Source: Lacinutrix mariniflava
GTDB lineage: Bacteria > Bacteroidota > Bacteroidia > Flavobacteriales > Flavobacteriaceae
Length of the DNA stretch: 64,000 bases
Direction: 5' to 3'
NCBI RefSeq assembly: GCF_001418015.1
Contig: NZ_LIQG01000026.1
Coordinates: 682,001-746,000, forward strand
Both the position numbers and the translations under genes were made by a program. How positions within the stretch are numbered: position 1 is the first letter of the stretch; each line of letters begins with the position of its first letter. The notes beneath the pieces are model-generated. The model was not told the DNA's origin. It worked only from the letters and a program-made list of their open reading frames with translations, and ran no database searches. Positions 24,190 to 33,319 of this stretch are shown here, one piece after another.

Positions 24190-25824
24190 TTATTGTAGTA
24201 AAGGAGAATAAGCTATGCCGAAATCTTCAGCTTTTGCTACGTTACCAGAAGCTATAAAGTTAGATCCATATGTAGTGTCTATTGCATCTAAGAAAGCATT
24301 GGACATTAAAGCGTAACCTCTGGCTGTTAAGTGTATACCATCTAAACTTATTAAACCACCAGTTACTAGACCTGTGCTTAAGTTGTAGTCATCGAACTGA
24401 ACACCTGCTGAAGCAGCTTGACTTAGAATAGTATTTAAATCTACTAAAGCTAAGCCATTGCTCGAGGCAATAGAGGCTATACTTGCATTAAAGGCATTAG
24501 TTGCAGTAGCAATTTCTTGTTGCTCACTTGGTAATAATACCCATTTATCTTCAAGAGGTAAAGTAACACCTTCTACAGAAAACTGTCCTGCTAAAGCCTG
24601 AGGAAGACCTTGACCCATTAAGATTACAACATTTGCTGTATTTACAGTTCCTATAATAGAAGAGCTAGGTAGTACGAATAAATCTTCTTGAGTAGCTTGT
24701 CTAGTTTGTCCGTAAGTTGTACCTAAAAGGTTCGCTACTAATGGAGCTGCCGCAGGAGGTAATCCAAATTGAGCTATAAAAGCAGGAAATGTAGGACTAG
24801 CATTTAATTGTGCCGCTATTACTCCTGATATATCAGTTAAGGTTTCGTCTTTTATAACAACCGCACTTGCTTCTGTTTCAGAAAAAACAATTGCCCTAGC
24901 AGGATCTACAGCATTAAATATTGGATTTAAAGCTCCAAATATTGAATTTAGTAATGGTATTTGAGGTCCAAAACTTGGATTCGAAGGGTCTAAAGGGTTA
25001 TGTGGTACAGTTGTAAAGTGAGCTAAGCTTGTAATATCTGGTAAATTTCCAATAGCTCCTTTGGCACCGTTCGAGGTTAAAGAAGTTACTATTGTTGTTA
25101 ATGCAAAATCGAAAGTAGCAGTAGGTGTGATAAGATTTGTTCCATCACCACCAGTCGTAGCATAGCCTAAAACATCGTTTCCTCCAATTTCACTTAGTGT
25201 GAAAAATGAAGGGTTCTGAGCTACTGCTAATTGCACCATTGAGGCATCTGGTGTTGCAGCTGTTAAGCGCACTGCATATGGATTTGCTAAACCAGCTGAT
25301 AGGTTTGCTAGATTTCCATATCCAGGAGCAATTAAATGGAAACTTTTTGCTCCAGGTACTCCAAAATTATTAAAAGGTCCCGTTGGAGGAGATAATAAAT
25401 CGGTTCCAACAGTTACAGATCCAATTACAGATTCTAAAGATACTGGTCCAGCACCTCCAAAAACTAATCTTGGATTTTGAATTCTACTTCCTCCAACCGT
25501 TAATCCGCCATAGTTATCTGCAGTTAAGGGCTGTGTAAAAGTTCCTCCACCTATATTTGAAAATTGCTTTGCTAATGTATTAGGAAATGAATTTTCTTGT
25601 CCAGCCATAAATAATCCGCCATCGGTAAAACCAGCAGTAAATGAAGCACCTACAGCGATATAGTTAGAGAAGTCGGCAGAGCCAGCATTTAATGTTGGTA
25701 AAGTTACCGCATCTACTGGTGGTTCTTCTAAGAATTGTTCATAATCTTCTTCATCATTACAAGCAGTAAAACCAATAGCTATAGCTAGAAGTCCAATATA
25801 TTTTAAGTTTTTAAATGTCTTCAT
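24190..25824 (-). CDS. SGNH/GDSL-type lipoprotein hydrolase
   Basis: Lipoprotein of 544 residues with a signal peptide ending in GFTAC (lipid-modified Cys22). SGNH blocks are visible: the nucleophile in YIAVGASFTAGF (Ser61, the GDSL equivalent), a GGND block III (SEIGGNDVLGYA) and the catalytic pair in DGIHLTARGY (Asp495, His498). The middle insert is long and rich in Ala, Pro and Gly. It follows a TonB receptor gene by one base, a pairing seen in flavobacteria in which a surface lipase or esterase may feed its product to the receptor. Substrate unknown; the outer membrane location is inferred. Confidence 0.88.
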   Translation of the reverse strand: MKTFKNLKYIGLLAIAIGFTACNDEEDYEQFLEEPPVDAVTLPTLNAGSADFSNYIAVGASFTAGFTDGGLFMAGQENSFPNTLAKQFSNIGGGTFTQPLTADNYGGLTVGGSRIQNPRLVFGGAGPVSLESVIGSVTVGTDLLSPPTGPFNNFGVPGAKSFHLIAPGYGNLANLSAGLANPYAVRLTAATPDASMVQLAVAQNPSFFTLSEIGGNDVLGYATTGGDGTNLITPTATFDFALTTIVTSLTSNGAKGAIGNLPDITSLAHFTTVPHNPLDPSNPSFGPQIPLLNSIFGALNPIFNAVDPARAIVFSETEASAVVIKDETLTDISGVIAAQLNASPTFPAFIAQFGLPPAAAPLVANLLGTTYGQTRQATQEDLFVLPSSSIIGTVNTANVVILMGQGLPQALAGQFSVEGVTLPLEDKWVLLPSEQQEIATATNAFNASIASIASSNGLALVDLNTILSQAASAGVQFDDYNLSTGLVTGGLISLDGIHLTARGYALMSNAFLDAIDTTYGSNFIASGNVAKAEDFGIAYSPLLQ

Positions 25825-25825
25825 T

Positions 25826-28573
25826 TTATAAGTTATTAATGGTTAATGACGCATAGTACATAGATCCTATAAATCCTGTTCCAAATGCTGTAAAGTATTC
25901 ATTACCTGTAAGGTTTGTAGCTCCTACTTTAATCACAGATTTTAAACTTGGTACTTTATAGTTTATTTGTGCATCTACTGTATGAAATTCTGGTACAACA
26001 CCGTCTCCAAAGGTTGCTTCCCAGAAGTAATCATCACTAAATCTATAAGCGATATTGAAACCGAAGTTTTTAAAGACCTCTGTATTACCAAAAGAAGCTT
26101 TGAACTTATGCTCTGGTGTATTAAAATTTGTTTCGAAATCTGGATTAGCAGCTCTGTCAAAATCTTGTTTTGTGAAGGTGTAACTTCCACTCAAATCATA
26201 GTTGTCGAAAACTTTAGTTGATAGTCCTATAGAAGCTCCATAAGAATTAACATCCACATCTGAATTTGTATACGTACTATATTTCTTTACATCATCAAAA
26301 TCAAGTGCATCAACAGAAAGTGTTCCATCACCAACTACACCGTATAATGGAGCGATTACAACTTCTTGAGAAATAAAATCTTGATACTTGTTATAGTAAG
26401 TACTAAAATCTACTATTAAGTTATCGAACTTTCCTCTATATCCAATTTCAACAGAAGTTACTTGTTCTGGCTTTACTAAATTAGGGTTTGATATTAGTAA
26501 GTCATTGATGTTTCCAGATGCTAGATATGAGTTGACAGAAGTTTCGCTGTAAGAGTTGTTGTATGCTGCAGCACCCGTTTGTGTAATTACATTTGCTTGA
26601 CTAGTGTTGTTTGTTGAATAGTCACCTGAATAACGATCTAAATTATCCACAGCAGAACCTATTAAAATAGCATCTGATGAATCTAAACCAATAAATAAAT
26701 CTTGAGTTGTTGGATTTCTAAATCCTGTTTGAATAGAAGCTCTAACGTTGTGATTTCTGTTTAGTGTTAAACCTGCGGATAGTCTAGGTGAAACGAAACC
26801 ATCAAATAATTCAGACTTATCATAACGCCCTGAAGCTGTTATTTTTAACGCCATATCTTCTGTTATTTCAAAGTTTTTTTGAATTTGAGTATAAAAACCT
26901 AATTCTGAATATCTAATTGCAGCATCTCTATCTGTGTAAATAGTTCCACCAGAATTTAAGTCGTAGCTTCTAAAAGAGCCACCTACTTGAATGTCTGCAA
27001 AATCTATTAAATGGCTAAAGTTGTAATTTACATCCGAATGATAATATTTAGAGGCATCTTGAAATCTTGAACCTGTTGCTAAGTTTGGATCTTTAATACT
27101 TGTATTAAAAGCCGATTTGAATTCTGCTGAACCTGGTTCAAAACGACCTGTGTCTGCAACAGCTCTGGCTGTATCATGCTTTTGTTGATCTGTTAATCCT
27201 GTTGGGTTTCCTGTTAATTCTATACCTGCGTAAGTTGCAATATAATCTCCAAACCAATCTTTATCACTTTTAAATGCTCTATTAATTTGAATTCCGGTAA
27301 CAGTCATGTCATAAGAGTCACCTGCTTTATCAGCAACTAAATAAGCTCTAACAAAAAAGTTGTCATTTTTTATTTCTAATTTATGTTGTTCTTGAAAAAA
27401 GCCATTGATGTTATATCTGTTAGTTCCTTGGTATATTGTAGAACCTGTTCCTATTTTTCCAACATAAGAAAGCTCTAGACTATTATCTGTAATTGGTCGG
27501 TAATAGAATCCCCAATCTGCTTTAATACTCTCTGCATTGTAGTTAGTTAAAGTGCTTTCGTTATAACCAGTTCTACTCACAACGACGTCTGGAATAATTC
27601 CTAAGCCAGAAGCAGATCGGATGTTAGTAGAAACTTCGTCACCATATACATTAATACCATCGTAGTTTGTGTTTGCACGTGTTCTGTTAGGATTAATTTT
27701 ATCTACTTCGCTAGTAGCAGCCCAATCTGTTCCTTTTAAGTAACCAAAATTAATTTTTGCAGCGAATTTATCTGAGAATTTGTGAGCCATGCTAACACCA
27801 ACGTCGGTGTATTCGTTGTCTCCAGATGCTTCTTGAGAAGTGATACCTCTTTTAAGAGAGGCTCTTATTCCTTGATGATCGAAAGGGTTTTTACTTCTCA
27901 TGAATAAAACACCATTAAAAGCGTTCGCACCATATAGAGCAGAGGATGCTCCAGGTAATAATTCTACACTCTGTACGTCTGTTTCAACCATACCAACTAA
28001 GTTTCCGATTGGGAAGTTTAAAGCAGGAGTAGAGTTGTCCATACCATCTACTAGCTGCATAAAACGTGTATTTGCAAAAGTTGCAAAACCACGAGTGTTT
28101 ACAGACTTAAATGTTAAACTATTTGTGTTAACGTCTACACCTTTAAGGTTTTCTAAACCACCGTAAAAATCTGCAGAAGCTGTGTTTTTAATTTCTTTTA
28201 AGCCAAAACGTTCAACCGTTACAGGAGATTCGAAGATACGTTCTGGAGTTCTAGAAGCTGAAAGAACGACTTCATCGAGGATACTTCCTTCTTGTAAAAT
28301 GAAATTTAAGTTTTGATTTTTTGAAGCAATATCCATTATTTCAGTAGAAAAGCCAACATTACTAGCTTGTACTGAAAATGGAGGGTTGTTATCTGTTGTA
28401 ACAGTAAATTTTCCATCAAAATCGGTTTCGCTTCCTGAAGATGTTCCTGTTACAATTACATTTGCGCCTGGAATAGGTAAACCGTTATTGTCCATAACAG
28501 TACCAGTTATTGTAGTTTGCGCGAAAGTAAGAGTGCAACAAAACAACAATACAATTGATAAAATTGTTCTCAT
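25826..28573 (-). CDS. TonB-dependent receptor with carboxypeptidase-like domain
   Basis: Outer membrane transporter of 915 residues. Signal peptide MRTILSIVLLFCCTLTFAQ. The CarboxypepD_reg-like domain spans about 20-105 (TTITGTVMDNNGLPIPGANV). The plug spans about 115-230 (VTVERFGLKEIKNTASADFY, MQLVDGMDNSTPALNF, VQSVELLPGASSALYGANAF). The barrel runs to the C-terminus, which ends YYASLTINNL. It is not a full SusC: the partner is an SGNH lipoprotein rather than SusD. A 16-bp palindrome overlaps its predicted -7 element. Substrate unknown; the partner suggests an ester or lipid. Confidence 0.92.
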   Translation of the reverse strand: MRTILSIVLLFCCTLTFAQTTITGTVMDNNGLPIPGANVIVTGTSSGSETDFDGKFTVTTDNNPPFSVQASNVGFSTEIMDIASKNQNLNFILQEGSILDEVVLSASRTPERIFESPVTVERFGLKEIKNTASADFYGGLENLKGVDVNTNSLTFKSVNTRGFATFANTRFMQLVDGMDNSTPALNFPIGNLVGMVETDVQSVELLPGASSALYGANAFNGVLFMRSKNPFDHQGIRASLKRGITSQEASGDNEYTDVGVSMAHKFSDKFAAKINFGYLKGTDWAATSEVDKINPNRTRANTNYDGINVYGDEVSTNIRSASGLGIIPDVVVSRTGYNESTLTNYNAESIKADWGFYYRPITDNSLELSYVGKIGTGSTIYQGTNRYNINGFFQEQHKLEIKNDNFFVRAYLVADKAGDSYDMTVTGIQINRAFKSDKDWFGDYIATYAGIELTGNPTGLTDQQKHDTARAVADTGRFEPGSAEFKSAFNTSIKDPNLATGSRFQDASKYYHSDVNYNFSHLIDFADIQVGGSFRSYDLNSGGTIYTDRDAAIRYSELGFYTQIQKNFEITEDMALKITASGRYDKSELFDGFVSPRLSAGLTLNRNHNVRASIQTGFRNPTTQDLFIGLDSSDAILIGSAVDNLDRYSGDYSTNNTSQANVITQTGAAAYNNSYSETSVNSYLASGNINDLLISNPNLVKPEQVTSVEIGYRGKFDNLIVDFSTYYNKYQDFISQEVVIAPLYGVVGDGTLSVDALDFDDVKKYSTYTNSDVDVNSYGASIGLSTKVFDNYDLSGSYTFTKQDFDRAANPDFETNFNTPEHKFKASFGNTEVFKNFGFNIAYRFSDDYFWEATFGDGVVPEFHTVDAQINYKVPSLKSVIKVGATNLTGNEYFTAFGTGFIGSMYYASLTINNL

Positions 28574-28641
28574 TTTTTAGATTTAGTTAATTTATTATGT
28601 GCCAATATACGTTTTTTAAGTATATCTTAAAAAAAAGTTAA

Positions 28642-28661
28642 CAAAATTATGCATGCATAAT
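28642..28661 (-). promoter_or_regulatory. Promoter element overlapped by a palindrome
   Basis: Minus-strand TAATTTTG (28642-28649, TAnnTTTG) overlaps the perfect palindrome ATTATGCATGCATAAT (28646-28661), about 70 bp upstream of the receptor start. This geometry suits a repressor site. Confidence 0.45.
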
Positions 28662-28675
28662 AAAAAATATAAAAA

Positions 28676-28722
28676 AAATCATCACCTTTTTTTATTAATA
28701 GTATAAAAAAAGATAATGATTT
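28676..28722 (-). terminator. AT-rich nested hairpin after glmS
   Basis: AAATCAT (28676-28682) pairs with ATGATTT (28716-28722). Inside, a T7 tract followed by AT pairs with an A7 tract preceded by TAT. It lies 50 bp after the glmS stop and may terminate the glmS operon. Confidence 0.45.
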
Positions 28723-28772
28723 ATGAGTATTTGATAATTTGAAGCGATGGCTTTAAATTTCGAATAGTAATA

Positions 28773-30620
28773 TTACTCTACGGTAACAGACTTAGCTAGA
28801 TTTCTAGGTTGGTCCACGTTTTTATTAAGCATTACTGCTATGTGGTACGATAATAACTGTAAAGGTATAGTTGTTAATAAAGGTGTTAAAGACTCTATTG
28901 TCTCCGGTACTTCGATAATATGATCTGCAAGCTGTTTTACATCTTGATCTCCCTCAGTAACAATACCTATTATTTTTCCTTTACGAGATTTTATTTCTTG
29001 AATGTTACTTACTACTTTTTCGTAATGACCTTTTTTCGTTGCTATTACAAAAACAGGCATTTGCTCATCGATTAGAGCAATTGGTCCATGTTTCATTTCT
29101 GCTGCAGGATATCCTTCTGCATGAATGTAAGAGATTTCTTTTAACTTTAAAGCGCCTTCTAATGCAACTGGAAAGTTATAACCACGACCTAAATACAAGC
29201 AGTTTTTAGCATCTTTATATATTTCAGCAACAGCTTTAATATGTTCGTCTTGTAAGAGTGCCTTTTCAACTTTACTTGGAATTAGCTCTAGTTCTTGTAA
29301 ATGAAGTTGAAAATCCGACTTAGAGATTGTTCCTTTTTCTTTAGCTAATTTTAAAGCTATTAATGTTAGAACAGTAATTTGTGTTGTAAAAGCTTTTGTA
29401 GATGCTACACCTATTTCTGGACCAGCATGAGTATATGCTCCTGCGTGTGTTTCTCTTGCTATAGAGGAACCAACAACATTACAAACACCAAATACAAATG
29501 CACCCTTAGATTTAGCTAATTTTATAGCTGCTAACGTATCGGCAGTTTCTCCAGATTGAGAAATAGCAATAACGACATCTTTTTCTGTAATAACAGGATT
29601 TCTATATCTAAATTCTGAAGCGTATTCTACTTCAACAGGAATTCTAGCTAGATCTTCAAATATATATTCTGCAACTAAACCTGCATGCCATGATGTGCCA
29701 CAAGCAATAATAATAATTCGGTTTGCATTTAGAATACGTTCAAGATTATCATCTATTCCTGCCATTCTAATTATGCCTTCTTTCACAAGCATTCTACCAC
29801 GATAAGTATCTTTTATCGCTTCTGGTTGTTCATGTATTTCTTTAAGCATAAAGTGGTCGTAACCACCTTTTACAATTTGCTCTAAGTTAAGTTGTAATTC
29901 TTGTATGTATGGAGCTACTAAAGAGTCATCTTTAATTTTTCTAATCTTTATGCCTTTTTTTAGGCGTACAATGGCCATTTCTTCATCTTCAAGATAAATG
30001 GCTTTTTTAGTGTATTCTAAAAAAGGAGTAGCATCACTAGCAATAAAAAATTCGTCTTCACCAACACCAATGGCAAGTGGGCTTCCTAATTTTGCCACTA
30101 CAATTTCGTCTGGCTTATTTTTATCGAAAACAGCAATAGCGTAAGCTCCAACAACTTGGTTTAATGCTATTTGTACTGCTTTTCCTAGTTTTACTTTTTC
30201 GTTCTTTTTTACGTCTTCAATAAGATTGATTAATACTTCAGTATCAGTATCCGAAGAAAAAGTATAACCTCTTTTTATTAACTCTTTTTTTATGGAAGCG
30301 TAATTTTCAATAATTCCATTATGGATTATTACTAAGTCACCAGAATTAGAATAATGTGGATGAGAATTTACATCGTTTGGAACACCATGTGTAGCCCAAC
30401 GTGTATGCCCAATGCCAACAGTACCGCTGGTATGCATTTCTTTATTAATCTTGTTTTCTAAATCTACAACTTTACCTTTAGTTTTAGATAGTCTTAAGTT
30501 TTCGCCATCGTATAAAGCGATTCCTGCACTATCATACCCTCTATATTCAAGTCTTTTTAGTCCTTCAAGAATAATAGGATATGCTTCTTTTTTGCCAATA
30601 TAGCCAACTATACCACACAT
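28773..30620 (-). CDS. glmS: Glutamine-fructose-6-phosphate aminotransferase (isomerizing)
   Basis: Makes glucosamine-6-phosphate from fructose-6-phosphate and glutamine, the first step to UDP-GlcNAc for peptidoglycan and lipid A. It is 615 residues. The N-terminal glutaminase has the Cys nucleophile directly after Met (MCGIVGYIGKKEAYP), with GHTRWATHG. Two SIS sugar isomerase domains follow (IACGTSWHAGLVAEY, AISQSGETADTLAAIK, and then YLGRGYNFPVALEGALKLKE), with the typical end NLAKSVTVE. It follows a DUF4270 gene by 6 bp in an operon with a GT5-like gene. No glmS ribozyme-like region is expected or seen upstream. Confidence 0.98.
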   Translation of the reverse strand: MCGIVGYIGKKEAYPIILEGLKRLEYRGYDSAGIALYDGENLRLSKTKGKVVDLENKINKEMHTSGTVGIGHTRWATHGVPNDVNSHPHYSNSGDLVIIHNGIIENYASIKKELIKRGYTFSSDTDTEVLINLIEDVKKNEKVKLGKAVQIALNQVVGAYAIAVFDKNKPDEIVVAKLGSPLAIGVGEDEFFIASDATPFLEYTKKAIYLEDEEMAIVRLKKGIKIRKIKDDSLVAPYIQELQLNLEQIVKGGYDHFMLKEIHEQPEAIKDTYRGRMLVKEGIIRMAGIDDNLERILNANRIIIIACGTSWHAGLVAEYIFEDLARIPVEVEYASEFRYRNPVITEKDVVIAISQSGETADTLAAIKLAKSKGAFVFGVCNVVGSSIARETHAGAYTHAGPEIGVASTKAFTTQITVLTLIALKLAKEKGTISKSDFQLHLQELELIPSKVEKALLQDEHIKAVAEIYKDAKNCLYLGRGYNFPVALEGALKLKEISYIHAEGYPAAEMKHGPIALIDEQMPVFVIATKKGHYEKVVSNIQEIKSRKGKIIGIVTEGDQDVKQLADHIIEVPETIESLTPLLTTIPLQLLSYHIAVMLNKNVDQPRNLAKSVTVE

Positions 30621-30626
30621 ATATTT

Positions 30627-32318
30627 TTAGTTTTCTGGTTCTGTATAAAAAATTTCGAATTCTGCTCTTAATGGTTCGCTAATATTAGCGTCGTAACCAT
30701 GCAAAATTGTTGCTTTCGGGCTTAAAACATTTGTGCTTGGTACAATATCTAATGTACTATCATCATTATCGTTGTTTCTGCCTTGAATTTTAGATTGTTC
30801 TAGTATATTAACGTTGTTTGCAATAAACAAGCCTAATTTAACATTTGTAGAATCACTCTGTAATATATTTGTAATATGTGCCGTTAGTCTAATTTTATAT
30901 CTAACACCTTTCTCATCACTATCTCTTTCAAGTACTTCAGAAAAGCCAGTTTTAGATAAAGTAGGTTGTACGGTATTTGTAGAGCCATCTAAAAAGTAAT
31001 CTAGAATTGGTGTATTGTTCTTTAAATCGTATAGTGTTAGGCGGTTAGGTTCGTCATTTTCAGATCTACTGTCATTAAGAAGATCATTGTTTACGTAAAA
31101 AACCAAATTAGCTTCATTAATTAACCATTTGTCCTTTTTGCTATAGAAATAATCGAAAGTAGGTACTAAATCTCCATCTTCATTTTCTATATTTCCAGAG
31201 AATAATTCTAATACAGCCATTGAACCTTCAGTTCCTTTTAAGTAAAGGTTGTCTTGATCTTGATCGTGATCTTCAACATTAATTTGGTTAAATGTATTAA
31301 CTATATTATCGTTGAACTCTAACCTATATACCGTTGCTGCACTGTCTGCATATTCTTCTTCAGCATCTAATTCTTCTTGATTTGTATAGTCGAAAAGAAT
31401 GCTTGCAGCATTAAAATTTAAATAAGTTAAACTTCCAGTAGGAGAACTAGAATTTAATGGTTCTACTTTAAAAATTAAACCTTTAAAGAAATCTTTAAAA
31501 TTACTTTTCGTACTTAAAACATTAGTGCCTTGGTTTGCAAAGAAAATACTTTGCCAAAGGGACATGTTTAAATTCGCATTAGCGTTGGCTGGTCCAGAGT
31601 GTAATAGATTAAGTCTAATTGCAGGAGGATAGCGTGTAGTTTCTGCTTCACCATCCGCGTTTAGCTCTGTTGTAGTGTGTTCGGTAGCATTTATAGTGAA
31701 TTCTGAATCCTCATATATTAAATCTGAAGCTGTTAAGTTCGACTCAAATAAAGAAGATTGATTAGAATAGTAACATTGTGATTCCAGAAAATCAGAATTA
31801 GGGTCTAAATCTCTAAGAACATAGTTACTTCTGTAGACAGAGAGTTTAAACTGTTGGTCGCTATCGCTATTTCCTATAATAGAATCTAATGTGTAGGTAT
31901 TGTTTCCAGCTTCGTCTGTGCTTTGTAATGTAGAATAATAAGGAATGTTTAACCATACAGATTCAATGGTTCTGTTGTCGTCTCCAAAGTCTGGGTTATA
32001 TGTAATTGGTGCAACTTGAGCGGTAACGCTAGCTACTGTTGTTCCAAAAGTTGCAGTTGGGTTAGTGTAAACACCAAAAAGATTACCATTTAAATTGTTG
32101 CTTTTCACACCAACTTCATCACTTACTCCACTTGCAGTGAAAGGAGTAAAAGTTTGTGTTTTTGTAATAAATGGAAATAATCTACTTGCGGCTTCAAAGT
32201 TTTTTATACCTTGAATTTCACTTTCAATATTGGTAAAATCATTATCACAAGATATTGAAATCACTAAAATTAAGCCAAGTAGGACATAAGACTTAAGGCT
32301 TTTAATCATTTTTTTCAT
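30627..32318 (-). CDS. DUF4270 lipoprotein
   Basis: Predicted lipoprotein of 563 residues, with signal peptide and lipobox LVISISC (lipid-modified Cys24). The remainder is beta-rich, with segments such as VESVWLNIPYYST, ESQCYYSNQSSLFESNL, KDKWLINEANLVFYVNN and NRLTLYDLKNNTPILDYFL. This is the pattern of DUF4270, a Bacteroidota family of unknown function almost always found beside glmS and the GT5-like gene, as here. The link with UDP-GlcNAc precursors suggests an envelope role, but that is inference. Confidence 0.85.
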   Translation of the reverse strand: MKKMIKSLKSYVLLGLILVISISCDNDFTNIESEIQGIKNFEAASRLFPFITKTQTFTPFTASGVSDEVGVKSNNLNGNLFGVYTNPTATFGTTVASVTAQVAPITYNPDFGDDNRTIESVWLNIPYYSTLQSTDEAGNNTYTLDSIIGNSDSDQQFKLSVYRSNYVLRDLDPNSDFLESQCYYSNQSSLFESNLTASDLIYEDSEFTINATEHTTTELNADGEAETTRYPPAIRLNLLHSGPANANANLNMSLWQSIFFANQGTNVLSTKSNFKDFFKGLIFKVEPLNSSSPTGSLTYLNFNAASILFDYTNQEELDAEEEYADSAATVYRLEFNDNIVNTFNQINVEDHDQDQDNLYLKGTEGSMAVLELFSGNIENEDGDLVPTFDYFYSKKDKWLINEANLVFYVNNDLLNDSRSENDEPNRLTLYDLKNNTPILDYFLDGSTNTVQPTLSKTGFSEVLERDSDEKGVRYKIRLTAHITNILQSDSTNVKLGLFIANNVNILEQSKIQGRNNDNDDSTLDIVPSTNVLSPKATILHGYDANISEPLRAEFEIFYTEPEN

Positions 32319-32338
32319 AAAATTTTATTCTTCGTGTA

Positions 32339-33145
32339 TTATAAAACACTTTCATTATAAAACGTAGTATAAGCTTCAGCGAACTCGTCTTTTTCTTTAT
32401 AATCTAAAACAGGTTTGTCTGTCTTTTCTAAATAATCTTTTAGTTCTTTTGGTATTTCTTCAGAACCAATTATCAAAGCATCAGAGTTATCTATAGCTAC
32501 CTTCATTAAATTATTATAAGTAGGCTCTTTTAAATCTTTTATTGCGTCTTTATCAATATTATCGAAAGCAACTTTATTAATTAGGTCTTTATTTAACGTG
32601 TCTTCAAAGCTTTGATTGTATACAGAGGTTACAATTTTACTTTCGTTAAATAATGGTTCGTCTTTGTAAAACTGCTTTAAATACAATGGTAGCAAGGAAG
32701 CAAGCCATCCGTGTACATGAATAATATCTGGAGACCAGTTTAATTTTTTAACAGTTTCAATAACACCTTTTGCAAAGAAAATTGCACGTTCATCGTTATC
32801 TGAAAATAGTTTACCATCTTCATCTGTTAAAGTTGCTTTTCTTTTAAAGTATTCATCATTATCTATAAAATAAACTTGAATACGCTCTTTAGGTATAGAT
32901 GCAACTTTAATAATAAGTGGCATATCTAAATCATTAATCACTAAATTAATTCCAGAAAGTCTAATTACTTCATGTAACTGATGTCTTCTTTCATTAATAT
33001 TTCCATATTTAGGCATGAATATTCTAATTTGTCCTCCTTGCTGGTTTACCATTCTAGGAGTTTCAAACGCCATTGAAGAAATCTCTGTTTCTGGTAAATA
33101 TGGTACTACCTCGGACGACACATATAATATTCTCTTATCTTTCAT
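32339..33145 (-). CDS. Short GT5 (glycogen/starch synthase N-terminal) homologue, probably non-catalytic
   Basis: Protein of 268 residues aligning only to the N-terminal Rossmann half of GT5 glycogen synthase (usually about 480 residues). It begins KRILYVSSEVVPYLPETEIS. The expected ADP-glucose motif KTGGL is replaced by PETEI. WSPDIIHVHGWLASLLPLYL matches the synthase segment DIVHAHDW. The C-terminal GT-B half with the nucleotide-sugar site is missing. Databases often name such proteins glycogen synthase, but it probably cannot make glycogen. It is the first gene of the operon with DUF4270 and glmS, and divergent from panC. Function unknown. Confidence 0.85.
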   Translation of the reverse strand: MKDKRILYVSSEVVPYLPETEISSMAFETPRMVNQQGGQIRIFMPKYGNINERRHQLHEVIRLSGINLVINDLDMPLIIKVASIPKERIQVYFIDNDEYFKRKATLTDEDGKLFSDNDERAIFFAKGVIETVKKLNWSPDIIHVHGWLASLLPLYLKQFYKDEPLFNESKIVTSVYNQSFEDTLNKDLINKVAFDNIDKDAIKDLKEPTYNNLMKVAIDNSDALIIGSEEIPKELKDYLEKTDKPVLDYKEKDEFAEAYTTFYNESVL

Positions 33146-33249
33146 ACGTTAGTTTTAATCGATTTATATTCTAGTTTTTCTATAGTTTTCTTTTAGATTG
33201 AAAGACTTAAAAAGTAATTCAACATTAAAAAATGAAATTAAAAAACACG

Positions 33250-33257
33250 CAAAAGTA
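33250..33257 (-). promoter_or_regulatory. -7 element of the GT5-like/DUF4270/glmS operon
   Basis: Minus-strand TACTTTTG matches TAnnTTTG, 104 nt before the GT5-like start codon. Confidence 0.4.
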
Positions 33258-33288
33258 CAAAATTTTATGCAGATTGCGACTAATATAT

Positions 33289-33296
33289 TATGTTTG
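33289..33296 (+). promoter_or_regulatory. -7 element of panC
   Basis: TATGTTTG is an exact TAnnTTTG match, 23 nt before the panC start codon chosen here (33320). Confidence 0.5.
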
Positions 33297-33319
33297 CACG
33301 CGTTAATTTTATATTAAAA

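Noticed and set aside
24190-28573. A classical SusC-SusD polysaccharide utilisation locus
   Set aside because: The partner is an SGNH hydrolase, no SusD-type helical lipoprotein or glycoside hydrolase is present, and no sugar regulator is nearby.
30620-30640. glmS ribozyme upstream of glmS
   Set aside because: The spacer to the preceding DUF4270 gene is only 6 bp, so there is no room for the self-cleaving RNA, which is mostly found in Firmicutes.
32339-33145. Calling this gene a functional glycogen synthase
   Set aside because: The ADP-glucose motif is gone and the C-terminal catalytic half is missing; it is kept only as a GT5 homologue.
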